33,703 bases of DNA from positions 1 to 33,703 of the IMG/VR virus record IMGVR_UViG_3300037450_000152. The stretch is one strand, 5' to 3'. Below are positions 16,392-24,738 of this stretch, piece by piece. The DNA is from a virus. The notes under the pieces were generated by a model. The model was not told the DNA's origin. It was given only the letters and a program-made list of their open reading frames with translations, and ran no database searches. How positions within the stretch are numbered: the stretch's first letter is position 1; each line of letters begins with the position of its first letter. A program made the translations under genes and the position numbers.

Positions 16392-16852
16392 TGGGTAATG
16401 AACATCAACATAAACATATACACATACCCGCTGATTTGAATATTCAAGCTCCATCTATTGATTTTAATATTTACTATATAACAATAATTCCAAGAGGTGG
16501 TATAGAAAATGGGATTCCATTTAAAATAACTTCCATTAGTGAGTTCTACCATATAAAAGCATTTCATATTACAACTTATAATAATAGATTAAGACAAGTT
16601 GGAATAGTTGGAAGACATCCTAATGCAAATCCTGATACAGCATTTCTTTGTTTATCAGATTATTTCATAGGTAAAGAAGTTTCAGATATTGAGAAACTTA
16701 TAAGGGATATAGTTATTATCATTCAAAGTTATGATCTTGATGATGCTTTTTTTAAACCAAAACGAGATTCATATATCAGAGAATCACTTGATACTGCATA
16801 CATTGCTAATTATAAAGAAAGGAACTATAGATTATGGAGGAAAAACCAATAG
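16391..16852 (+). CDS. Compact E2-like (UBC-fold) Ubl-conjugating protein
   Basis: A 153-aa protein predicted to carry the Ubl as a thioester. The clearest feature is GRHPNANPDTAFLCLSDYF (74-92): HPN followed by CLS with Cys87, the same order as the eukaryotic E2 signature HPN...CL. Strands before it (FNIYYITIIPRG and FYHIKAFHITTY) and amphipathic helices after it (VSDIEKLIRDIVIIIQSY) fit the UBC/RWD fold. The N-terminus is His-rich (EHQHKHIHI). ATG 16391 with AGGAGGT five bases upstream is preferred to the TTG at 16388. It is translationally coupled to the degenerate E1-like gene. A catalytically silent RWD protein is possible, but the Cys and the preceding His are both kept. Confidence 0.7.
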   Translation: MGNEHQHKHIHIPADLNIQAPSIDFNIYYITIIPRGGIENGIPFKITSISEFYHIKAFHITTYNNRLRQVGIVGRHPNANPDTAFLCLSDYFIGKEVSDIEKLIRDIVIIIQSYDLDDAFFKPKRDSYIRESLDTAYIANYKERNYRLWRKNQ

Positions 16853-17034
16853 ATAGTTATATTCGAGAAATTATTGAAGAATCTATTGAAAAACATGACT
16901 GGGGAATAAAGAAAGAAGATGCACAACAAATTATTGAAATCTTAGTTCCAACGATTGATAAAATGATATCACATAGAATAAAACAACATTTACGATTCCT
17001 AGCAACCAATTTGATAGATTCGCTAACCCCATAG
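16834..17034 (+). CDS. 66-aa hypothetical protein
   Basis: A small helical protein (MEEKPIDSYIREIIEESIEK at the start) that overlaps the E2-like gene by 19 bases and ends 15 bases before the rpoC-like gene. AAAGG about 10 bases upstream supports ATG 16834. Alternating hydrophobic and charged residues predict two or three helices. It might belong to the Ubl operon or be a small RNA polymerase accessory, but nothing in the sequence decides this. Confidence 0.65.
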   Translation: MEEKPIDSYIREIIEESIEKHDWGIKKEDAQQIIEILVPTIDKMISHRIKQHLRFLATNLIDSLTP

Positions 17035-17049
17035 GAGGAGAAATTCAGG

Positions 17050-19734
17050 ATGCCAAAGATACTCAATTATCAAGAATTTTGTGAACCATTAGACGAAGTG
17101 ACGTCTCTAAAAGTAATAGCAAAAAAGAAGTTTCATCCTGAAGGTCTATTTTCAGAGCAAATCTTTGGACCAGTTAAGAATTATACTTGTCAGTGTGGAA
17201 CATATTATGGACCATCTAATGTAAAAACTGGTAGTAAATGCAATTTATGTAAAGTTGATATTGTAAATAGTGATGTAAGGAGAACAAGATTTGCAAAAAT
17301 TATTCTACCATTTCCAATAGTAAATCCTCTATTTTATGATCTATTAGTTGAGGTTGCTGGAAAGAGTATAAAATCAGCTTTAGATGAATTGATGAGAAAT
17401 GAAAAAAGTTATATGTATATTGATGGTATTGAACATGTGGTTTCATCAGATGACACACCAAATCTAACATCTAAAACACTCTATGAAAGAACAGATGCAA
17501 TTTATAAATTGATCAGTGATGTTGCACAAGGATTAGCAAAAGAAGGAATTCAAGAATGGAAAACAATATTACAAAATATTGATTCGCTTTTAATCAATCA
17601 AGTAATTGTATTACCTCCAGACTTAAGACCTGTTTCAAGAGGTGGTGCTGGAAAGCATCTAATGGACAAAATTAATAGATATTATGTTCAGATTCTAACT
17701 AATAAAACTTTAATGCAAGGAACGGTTCTAAACGTTCAGAGAGATAAAAATTTATATTATACATATTTTAAACAAATACAGAAAAATATCAATGAACTTT
17801 ATAATAGAATTCTTGAAAAAATGGCAAAGAAGGAAGGTTTAATTCGTGGGAATATTTTAGGAAAAAGAATAGACTTCTCTGGTCGAGCTGTGATAACTCC
17901 AGATCCTTCTTTGTCATTAAATGAATGTAAGCTTCCATATTTTATGGCATTAGAAATATTTAAACTTCCAATTGCAAAACGAATAATTGAAATAGGAAAA
18001 TTTAAATTATTAAATAATGCGTTAGATTTTGTTGACAAATGTATTGACTTTAAAAAACCAGATCTTTTCAATATATGTAAAGAAACAGTTGAAGGTGAAC
18101 TATGTATATTAAATAGACAACCATCTCTTCATAGACTTGGAATGTTAGGATTTAAAATTTTAATTACATCTGATCATGTTATTAAAATTCATCCACTGGT
18201 ATGTGCTCCATTCAACGCGGATTTTGATGGAGATCAAATGGCAGTTTATATTCCTATTACACAAGATGCTAAACTTGAAATATTTGAAAAAATGTTACCG
18301 TCTCAAAATTTAAACAGTCCATCAAATGAAAATCTAACAACAATTCCCAGTCAAGATATTATATTAGGAATTTACTTTCTAACCACAGGAGTTTTCGATG
18401 GTCAACTGGATGATACAAATGGTTTAAATATTTTCAATGATATACTTCCAAATAATTATCCAAGAATTGAAGAATCTATAAATGAAAAGAAGCTTTTATT
18501 TATTCTAAATGATATAAAAGATTCTTATCCAACTGACGTAGTTGTTAAGGTTTTAGATAAAGTTAAATCAATTGGATTTACATATGCAACATTATTTGGT
18601 TGCACTATGTCATTAGAAAATTTTCAAACTAAACAATTAACAGATTTAAGAGATATAATATATTCAAAAAATACAATTAGAGATCAATTAGTAGCATTAT
18701 CAAATAAAGGAATCATAAAAACTTTAAGAAATAGTTTTGAATATTCATATATGATTGAGTCTGGTGCTAGAGGTAGCTGGGATCAAGTAAAACAGATTAT
18801 CATGACCAGAGGTTTTGTATCAAATTTTGATGGGGAAATCTTGCCAATCCCTATCAAACATAATTTAGTTGAGGGATTAACTGAAAAAGAATTCTTCTAC
18901 TCAACATATGGATGTCGAAAAGGTCTTCTTGATATAGCATTAAATACAGGAACATCAGGTTATCTTTCAAGAAAATTAATTTTCACTTGTGCCAATCTAC
19001 AGATTGATACAGAATTAAATGATTGTGGAACAACTGATCTTCTTGAAGTTTATGTTAAAACTGAAAGAAAAGCTAGAATGTTAATTAATAGATATCAATT
19101 TATTAAAGAAAAATTACAAATTATCACCAAAGAAAATTATAAAGATATAATTGGAAAAACAATTTGGATAAGAAGTCCAATATTATGTAAAGCTCCTAAA
19201 TTGTGTCATACGTGTTATGGAGATTTATACAAAAAATTAAATAGTAGATTTGTTGGAATAATTGCTGCACAAACCCTTGGTGAGAGAGGAACTCAATTGG
19301 TGCTTAGAACTTTTCATACATCAGGTTCAGCTGTTATACAAGGAGAAGATTCAGAAAATGATTCATTAAAACAGAAAGATATTATTGGAGATTTAGCAAC
19401 TGTATCACAGCTTCTTCACAAGTTTAAAAATAAAATGTATAGTAATATAGTTGAAGAATTATTTGAAGTATATAATAAGGACATTTATCATGTTCACTTT
19501 GAATGTGTTGTTGCTCAATTAATGTGGAAAGAACAGAAAAAATGGAGACTTTTAAAAGATAGACATTTATTCTCACCAGATTATTATTCAATACAATCAG
19601 TTCCAAATCGAGAAAGTTGGATATTAGCAATGGCATTTTCAAATCCAAAAAGAAGTATTTTACAAGGGATTATCAACCAAGGAAAATACTCAGGTATAAT
19701 GGATAAGATTCTAAAAGGGGAAAGAATATCATGA
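17050..19734 (+). CDS. Phage RNA polymerase beta'-like subunit, single chain
   Basis: The catalytic large subunit of a phage multisubunit RNA polymerase. Visible beta' landmarks: GLFSEQIFGP (32-41), zinc site CQCG...CNLC (Cys47, 49, 64, 67), LGKRIDFSGRAVITPDP, NRQPSLHRLGMLG, the active-site magnesium motif NADFDGDQM (389-397; Asp391, 393, 395), RGSWDQVKQI (from 574), GCRKGLLDIALNTGTSGYLSRK (trigger-loop region), a second Cys cluster (DCGT...LCHTC) and AAQTLGERGTQL...FHTSG. At 894 aa it is much shorter than bacterial beta' (about 1200-1400) yet holds the core regions in one chain, unlike phiKZ-type phages where beta' is split. GGAGGAG precedes ATG 17050. Confidence 0.94.
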   Translation: MPKILNYQEFCEPLDEVTSLKVIAKKKFHPEGLFSEQIFGPVKNYTCQCGTYYGPSNVKTGSKCNLCKVDIVNSDVRRTRFAKIILPFPIVNPLFYDLLVEVAGKSIKSALDELMRNEKSYMYIDGIEHVVSSDDTPNLTSKTLYERTDAIYKLISDVAQGLAKEGIQEWKTILQNIDSLLINQVIVLPPDLRPVSRGGAGKHLMDKINRYYVQILTNKTLMQGTVLNVQRDKNLYYTYFKQIQKNINELYNRILEKMAKKEGLIRGNILGKRIDFSGRAVITPDPSLSLNECKLPYFMALEIFKLPIAKRIIEIGKFKLLNNALDFVDKCIDFKKPDLFNICKETVEGELCILNRQPSLHRLGMLGFKILITSDHVIKIHPLVCAPFNADFDGDQMAVYIPITQDAKLEIFEKMLPSQNLNSPSNENLTTIPSQDIILGIYFLTTGVFDGQLDDTNGLNIFNDILPNNYPRIEESINEKKLLFILNDIKDSYPTDVVVKVLDKVKSIGFTYATLFGCTMSLENFQTKQLTDLRDIIYSKNTIRDQLVALSNKGIIKTLRNSFEYSYMIESGARGSWDQVKQIIMTRGFVSNFDGEILPIPIKHNLVEGLTEKEFFYSTYGCRKGLLDIALNTGTSGYLSRKLIFTCANLQIDTELNDCGTTDLLEVYVKTERKARMLINRYQFIKEKLQIITKENYKDIIGKTIWIRSPILCKAPKLCHTCYGDLYKKLNSRFVGIIAAQTLGERGTQLVLRTFHTSGSAVIQGEDSENDSLKQKDIIGDLATVSQLLHKFKNKMYSNIVEELFEVYNKDIYHVHFECVVAQLMWKEQKKWRLLKDRHLFSPDYYSIQSVPNRESWILAMAFSNPKRSILQGIINQGKYSGIMDKILKGERIS

Positions 19735-19910
19735 GAAGTTCAAAACGAATACCTGAATTGTTAAGAATAATATCGAAGATCTGGTATAAATATCCGGACC
19801 TTCGATTAGGTCAACTAATATTAAATGGTTGTCCGACAGATGCAGGATTATATTATATGGAAGATGAAGATCTTATAGAAAATTTAAAAAGATCCTATGA
19901 GGAGGAATAA
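19731..19910 (+). CDS. 59-aa small protein between the RNA polymerase subunit genes
   Basis: A short gene sharing an ATGA junction with the end of the rpoC-like gene (ATG 19731) and ending two bases before the rpoB-like start; GGGGAAAG is its ribosome binding site. The sequence contains PDLRLGQLILNG...YYMEDEDLIENL, a pattern I recall from a widespread family of small phage and bacterial proteins of unknown function that begin R.P.....L..IW...PDLRLGQL. No catalytic role is known. The tight position may mean co-expression with polymerase rather than a polymerase function. Confidence 0.75.
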   Translation: MRSSKRIPELLRIISKIWYKYPDLRLGQLILNGCPTDAGLYYMEDEDLIENLKRSYEEE

Positions 19911-19912
19911 AT

Positions 19913-22900
19913 TTGAAATTAATCAATCCAATTTTTAAAATTCAAGATAAAGATAATAATATCTTTACCATTCGTGAAAAGGATCAAAAAGAAATCTTAT
20001 TTGTAGCAAGAGAGATATTACAACCTGCAATAGATTTAGGGTTCACATTAAATGAACTTACTTTAAAAGATTCTAGATTTTCATCTGGAGAATTATCTAA
20101 AACAGTTAAACAAACTCTTGCAATTAAATTACAAAAAGCAACTTCCCATATTGATTTAAGTTTACATATTCCCAAATTAGTGGATAATAATTATATCATA
20201 ATTAATGGACGTAGAAAAATTCCTCTTTTTCAATTATTTGATATTCCAGTTGTAACAAGAGGAGAAAATATTAAACTGCGAACTAATGTAGCAACCCTTA
20301 TGATTTTAAAAGATAGAGATCCTCCATTTGTTAAAGTAAGTTTCTTAGGAAAGAAGGTTCCTCTATCAATACTAATGTTTGCATATTATGGTATTGATGT
20401 AATGATAGCAAATCCTGAATTAGATCTTCCAAATGTTAAAGTTGAAGATTTAAATCAAGAAAACTTAATGGACTTATTAATACATGATTGTAAACTTATA
20501 TATAACGAATTACAAAGTAATACAACACAAGATGATTTTATTCTAGAAATTGGTAGGGTTTATTCAAAATATAATTCTAAATCCAAGGGACATGATATTA
20601 TTTATGCTCTTGACTTAATCCCTCAAGTTGATATATTTACAAGAGCTTTCTTACAAACGGGATCATTATTAGAAGAATTAATTGATACAATTAAAGGTGG
20701 AGAAATAGATGATATATTATTTACAAATAAAAGAGTAAGATGTTTTGAATATATGATCTTCTCCAAGTTATCAAAAATTATATTTGATCTATGTTTTTCA
20801 AATCGAACTACCAAACAACCAAAATTTAATACAAATTCAACTCAAATATTAACTGAATGTAATGTATCAGACATTGTCCAATTCGATTTTTCAATCAATC
20901 CAATTGAGGAATTAACAAAGCTTTCAAGGATAAGTTTATTAGGACCTGGTGGATTTAAAAGAGAAAATATTCCAAAGCACCTAAGAGATATATGCCCCAC
21001 AATGTTTGGTCGTTTATGTCCAGTAGACACCCCAGATCGCGATAACTGCGGTGTATTACAAAACCTAATACCTAATGTCAAGTTAGACGAACATCTCCGA
21101 TTTACTAATGATATATGCGAGAATCAACCTATTTCAATACCTGTATCATTCACTCCATTCTGTGAACATGATGATCAGACAAGATTACAAATGGCAGCAT
21201 CTCAAATGAGACAAGCAATTATGTTAAAAGAATTTGAACAACCTATGATCAAATCAGGTTGTGAAGGTTTATATACAGATCATACTCAATTTATTAAACG
21301 TGCAAAAAAGAATGGTGAAGTTGTTTATCTTGATGAAAAATATTTAATGGTTGTATATGAAGATAAAACAGTTGAAATTTTTGATGTCGCATATAGAAAT
21401 ATTTATGTTGAGCATATGGATACAGTAAAACTTTATGTCAATGTTGGAGATAGATTTAAAGCTGGAGAAATATTAGCTGAAAGTAATTTTATTCAAAATG
21501 GAGAAATTACTTTTGGAAAGAATTTATTAACAGGTGTGATGGTTTATTATGGACATAATTATGAAGATGGTATTATTATATCTGATAGATTAGTCAAAGA
21601 TGATATATTCACATCAGTTCATTTTAAAGATTTATCATTTACAATTCCCCCAAATAAAGTTTTATTATCTTTATCAGATTCCGAATATAAACCATTGCCA
21701 GATCCTCTTGAACTCATTCGCATGGGGAAACCATATGCAATTTTAAAAACTATTTCATCTGACGATTTATATTCAATTTTTACAGAGCGTATTAAATTAG
21801 AAGCAGAGAAAACATTTATAATACCTAGTATAAAAGTTTATGCAAATGATTGGAATAAAGATATACCTGAATATAAGGAATGGGTCGAAAAAACTATTAA
21901 AAAACAACAGGAAAAGGAAACAGGTCTAAGACAAATTATTAAAGAAAAATTACCAAGAGATCTTGCTGTAAAATTCATAAGACAAAAAGATTTAGAAATC
22001 TTTTCATTTATTGGTAAATATAAAAATAAGAAAGAAAAAATAAATGGAATCTATGTTGAAATGTCTGGAATTTTTCTAAGATCTATCAAGGTTGGAGATA
22101 AGATTGCAAATAGGCATGGAAATAAAGGAGTTATATCTAGAATATTACCACATAAAATGATGCCACAATTGGAAGATGGAAGACATTTAGATATTTGTAT
22201 TAACCCTCTTGGTATCATATCTCGAATGAACATTGGACAATTATTTGAGTTGCATCTATCAATGTCATTGTATCACTTACAGAAAAATATGTTACAGATG
22301 TTAAAAGAAGAAAAAACACAAGAACAAATTAGAAAGTATCTAATAGATTACATTAAAATTATTGACAATACAAAAGAAGGATGGTATGAAGAACAATTTA
22401 CTCAACAGCTTCCAGATACTATTGATGCTTTCTTTATTGAATCATTATCATTAATACAACCTCCATTTGAATCTTGTCATATAGAAGAGTTGGAAAAAGC
22501 ACTAACTTATACTCAAACAGACTTTAAGTATAAAGTATATGATCCAATTGCAAGAAAATTTTTATTAAATGAAGTTGCAGTAGGTCATATATATTTTTTA
22601 AGAATGGTCCATATAGCAGAGGAAAAGTTAGCAGCTAGAGGAATTGGATCATATGCAAAACGAACTTTACAACCATTGGGCGGAAGAAAAAATAAGGGAG
22701 GACAAAGATGTGGTGAAATGGAAACAGCTTGTATCATTGGGCATGACGCTCCAAAGAATTTATTTGAATTTCTAACAACAAAATCAGATTGTATAGATTT
22801 GAAAAACGAGTATATTAGAAGTTATATTAGCACAGGACAACCTCAACATGTGTTGGACAAAATAAATCTAAATCCAATGCCTGAGTCCGTTAAGTTGCTA

Positions 22901-22960
22901 AATTCTTATTTAACAGTTTTAGGAGTAGATCATAATGACAACATCGACAACATTCTATAG
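19913..22960 (+). CDS. Phage RNA polymerase beta-like subunit, single chain
   Basis: A 1015-aa beta-like subunit. Landmarks: LLGPGGFKRE (from 342), MFGRLCPVDTPDRDNCGVLQ (compare bacterial YGRICPIETPEGPNIGLI), GDKIANRHGNKGV (728-740, the lysines that contact RNA and the active centre), LPHKMMPQLEDGRHLD, INPLGIISRMNIGQLFELH and, near the end, KLAARGIGSYAKRTLQPLGG...GGQRCGEMET, then LTTKSD. All the core regions are on one chain, while phiKZ-like phages split beta. No alpha, omega or sigma gene is seen in the window. Translation starts at TTG 19913 after GAGGAGG; there is no ATG nearby. It follows the beta' gene, the reverse of the bacterial rpoB-rpoC order. Confidence 0.94.
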   Translation: MKLINPIFKIQDKDNNIFTIREKDQKEILFVAREILQPAIDLGFTLNELTLKDSRFSSGELSKTVKQTLAIKLQKATSHIDLSLHIPKLVDNNYIIINGRRKIPLFQLFDIPVVTRGENIKLRTNVATLMILKDRDPPFVKVSFLGKKVPLSILMFAYYGIDVMIANPELDLPNVKVEDLNQENLMDLLIHDCKLIYNELQSNTTQDDFILEIGRVYSKYNSKSKGHDIIYALDLIPQVDIFTRAFLQTGSLLEELIDTIKGGEIDDILFTNKRVRCFEYMIFSKLSKIIFDLCFSNRTTKQPKFNTNSTQILTECNVSDIVQFDFSINPIEELTKLSRISLLGPGGFKRENIPKHLRDICPTMFGRLCPVDTPDRDNCGVLQNLIPNVKLDEHLRFTNDICENQPISIPVSFTPFCEHDDQTRLQMAASQMRQAIMLKEFEQPMIKSGCEGLYTDHTQFIKRAKKNGEVVYLDEKYLMVVYEDKTVEIFDVAYRNIYVEHMDTVKLYVNVGDRFKAGEILAESNFIQNGEITFGKNLLTGVMVYYGHNYEDGIIISDRLVKDDIFTSVHFKDLSFTIPPNKVLLSLSDSEYKPLPDPLELIRMGKPYAILKTISSDDLYSIFTERIKLEAEKTFIIPSIKVYANDWNKDIPEYKEWVEKTIKKQQEKETGLRQIIKEKLPRDLAVKFIRQKDLEIFSFIGKYKNKKEKINGIYVEMSGIFLRSIKVGDKIANRHGNKGVISRILPHKMMPQLEDGRHLDICINPLGIISRMNIGQLFELHLSMSLYHLQKNMLQMLKEEKTQEQIRKYLIDYIKIIDNTKEGWYEEQFTQQLPDTIDAFFIESLSLIQPPFESCHIEELEKALTYTQTDFKYKVYDPIARKFLLNEVAVGHIYFLRMVHIAEEKLAARGIGSYAKRTLQPLGGRKNKGGQRCGEMETACIIGHDAPKNLFEFLTTKSDCIDLKNEYIRSYISTGQPQHVLDKINLNPMPESVKLLNSYLTVLGVDHNDNIDNIL

Positions 22961-23357
22961 GAGATACGATTCAGAAGTATGGACTGGAGTTACATCAAAT
23001 TCAACATCAACATCTATGCCACCAACACATGATTCGTCAACATATTATGAACAAATAGCAGTAGATAATATGGCAAAAGCATTAGCAGATCAAATTGATG
23101 AAGACATATTAAAAAATCTTAGTAAAATAGATGGTAGAAAATATCCACATACAAGAGAATATATAAAATTCATAAATACAAATGCATTTAAAACTGTGAG
23201 ATTTAATCCAGACAATCTATGGAGTGAACCCAAATGTTTAAAACAGGATACTGCTCAATCTGTAAAGGAGAAATTACAATCAGATATCACACCCCCGATA
23301 AAAACTTTACAATTAGAAATGGACAAATCACTAGGAACGATATTCACAAAGGAATGA
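22935..23357 (+). CDS. 140-aa hypothetical protein
   Basis: An unrecognised protein starting at ATG 22935 with AGGAG at 22921-22925 inside the end of the rpoB-like gene (26-base overlap). The first about 35 residues are Ser/Thr-rich and probably disordered; a helical segment (MAKALADQIDEDILKNL) follows. Its last 124 bases overlap another plausible gene in a different frame. Either both are real or this one ends up less constrained there. The function is unknown. Confidence 0.6.
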   Translation: MTTSTTFYRRYDSEVWTGVTSNSTSTSMPPTHDSSTYYEQIAVDNMAKALADQIDEDILKNLSKIDGRKYPHTREYIKFINTNAFKTVRFNPDNLWSEPKCLKQDTAQSVKEKLQSDITPPIKTLQLEMDKSLGTIFTKE

Positions 23358-23479
23358 TCACCGATCAACCAGAACTATTATTTGAATGTTCAAATGATAG
23401 AGAACATTATTTTCATATACCTGAAGGATGGGAAGAAAATATTAGAGAAGAATTTTATAGAGGAGCATATTATGAGTGA
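23234..23479 (+). CDS. 81-aa protein with CxxC motif, overlapping two genes
   Basis: A small protein starting at ATG 23234 (GGAG nine bases upstream), with CSIC (Cys8, Cys11), then DIHKG and, later, LFECSNDREHYFH, so Cys and His residues could hold one zinc ion. It overlaps the preceding ORF by 124 bases and the folE2 start by 8. The ordered Cys/His pattern and the close fit to folE2 make it credible. A small folded metal-binding protein is the best description; its function is unknown. Confidence 0.55.
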   Translation: MFKTGYCSICKGEITIRYHTPDKNFTIRNGQITRNDIHKGMITDQPELLFECSNDREHYFHIPEGWEENIREEFYRGAYYE

Positions 23480-24329
23480 TAATGAATGCCTTCCAGATAT
23501 ACAATGTACAGCTCCAGCATTACAAACTGCTATTAAGCAAGTCGGAGTTGAAAATGTTGAGGTCCCGTTTACCTTGGAATCTAAAAATGGTGGATTTCAT
23601 CAGTTAACAGCAAATGTTACAATGATGACCAGCTTGGATAAAACCACAAAAGGGATCTCAATGTCTAGATTGTTATTAACATTAAAACCATATCTAGAAC
23701 TTCCGTTGAAAAGTAAATTAATTAGAGAAATCATTGAAAAGATGTTAGAGAATGTTGGAGGCACATCAGCATTTATGAGATTTGAATTTAGGTTACCAAG
23801 AAAAATAAAATCAATTAAAAGTGATAACATATTTCCAATCTATTACAAATGTAAATTTGAGGGACAGGTGTATAAAGATAATTCCAATGAAAAATTTAGA
23901 TTCTTTCAAGGAGTCACAGTTCAGTATGCATCTTATTGTCCATGCTCTGCTGAACTATGTAATGTATTAGATGAAAGTGGATTTCCTCATAATCAAAGAT
24001 CATTTGCACATATATTAACAGAAATAGATACTGAATCTCATTATGTTTGGTTAGAAGATATAATTGATGCAGTTGAGAATAATATAAATACATTACCTTA
24101 TCCAATAATAAAAAGAGTAGATGAGCAAGAGATTGCTAGAGTTGCAGCAGAGAATCCAATGTTTGTTGAAGATGCAATTAGAATTATATCTGATTCTATT
24201 GATAACATACCAGGTATAACTGATTGGATTATAAAATGTATCCATGAAGAATCCATACACACATCTGAAGCAATAGCAGTTAATTGGAAAGGTATTATCC
24301 AAGGATTTGATGGAAGGCGATATATTTAG
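23472..24329 (+). CDS. folE2: GTP cyclohydrolase IB (FolE2)
   Basis: Converts GTP to 7,8-dihydroneopterin triphosphate, the entry step to folate and to 7-deazaguanines. FolE2 signatures: LPDIQ near the start, the early V-G-V..V..P strand, TKGISMSRLL (compare KGTHMSRF) and the metal/active-site segment YCPCSAELC...FPHNQRS with Cys156, Cys158 and His173. Its 285 aa match the family. ATG 23472 with AGGAG six bases upstream is preferred to an in-frame ATG at 23382. It is unrelated to FolE (type IA), and is told from QueF by the CPCS...HNQRS segment. With QueD it supplies the first two steps toward preQ0. FolE2 enzymes can work with metals other than zinc, which may free the phage from host FolE limits (inference). 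Confidence 0.92.
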   Translation: MSDNECLPDIQCTAPALQTAIKQVGVENVEVPFTLESKNGGFHQLTANVTMMTSLDKTTKGISMSRLLLTLKPYLELPLKSKLIREIIEKMLENVGGTSAFMRFEFRLPRKIKSIKSDNIFPIYYKCKFEGQVYKDNSNEKFRFFQGVTVQYASYCPCSAELCNVLDESGFPHNQRSFAHILTEIDTESHYVWLEDIIDAVENNINTLPYPIIKRVDEQEIARVAAENPMFVEDAIRIISDSIDNIPGITDWIIKCIHEESIHTSEAIAVNWKGIIQGFDGRRYI

Positions 24330-24362
24330 TTAAAAACTACTACTTTCTTAAGGAGATAATGA

Positions 24363-24731
24363 ATGGATAGAGATGAAAAGATTAAAAAAATCAATGAGTT
24401 ATATTTCAAAGAAAGAAATTATCAACTTTGTGCATTTGGAGAATATGAAAATATACGTTCTTTAAATTTAGCAAGTTTTCTATTATTGATTGAAGAATAT
24501 CTGCAAAAAGCTAAAAAAAGTTATACAGGACCTTGGACTAAAGAACTTCCAACCTGGTTAAAATCGTGCGATGAATATCATCTCGATGAATCAGCACCAG
24601 TAGAAACTTATGAAGAACTTATTAAAGTATTTACATTGGCAGGGGCAGCATTGGAAACATATGCTAATATTAATTTGAAGGAATGGAGAGAAAATATCGA
24701 AGATGATCTAAAAAAATGGGAAAAGGAGTAA
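24363..24731 (+). CDS. 122-aa hypothetical phage protein
   Basis: An acidic, helical protein starting at ATG 24363 after AAGGAG (24350-24355). Segments such as AFGEYENIRSLNLASFLLLI and KSYTGPWTKELPTWLKSC, then PVETYEELIKVFTLAGAALE, have the look of a conserved phage protein I have seen without a named function. No catalytic motif is evident. It sits between folE2 and the Glu-rich 264-aa gene. Confidence 0.75.
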   Translation: MDRDEKIKKINELYFKERNYQLCAFGEYENIRSLNLASFLLLIEEYLQKAKKSYTGPWTKELPTWLKSCDEYHLDESAPVETYEELIKVFTLAGAALETYANINLKEWRENIEDDLKKWEKE

Positions 24732-24738
24732 TAGAATA

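Noticed and set aside
19785-19792. TATAAATA, identical to the T4 late promoter core
   Set aside because: It lies inside the 59-aa gene, and at this AT content many such 8-mers are expected by chance; no positional pattern supports a promoter.
20842-21081. Minus-strand ORF inside the rpoB-like gene (and similar minus-strand ORFs elsewhere)
   Set aside because: They lie wholly opposite well-supported + strand genes, show no recognisable domain and break the single-strand layout of the window.
23472-24329. FolE2 gene as QueF or FolE (type IA)
   Set aside because: The CPCS...HNQRS segment and KGISMSR motif are those of FolE2; QueF and FolE have different motifs.
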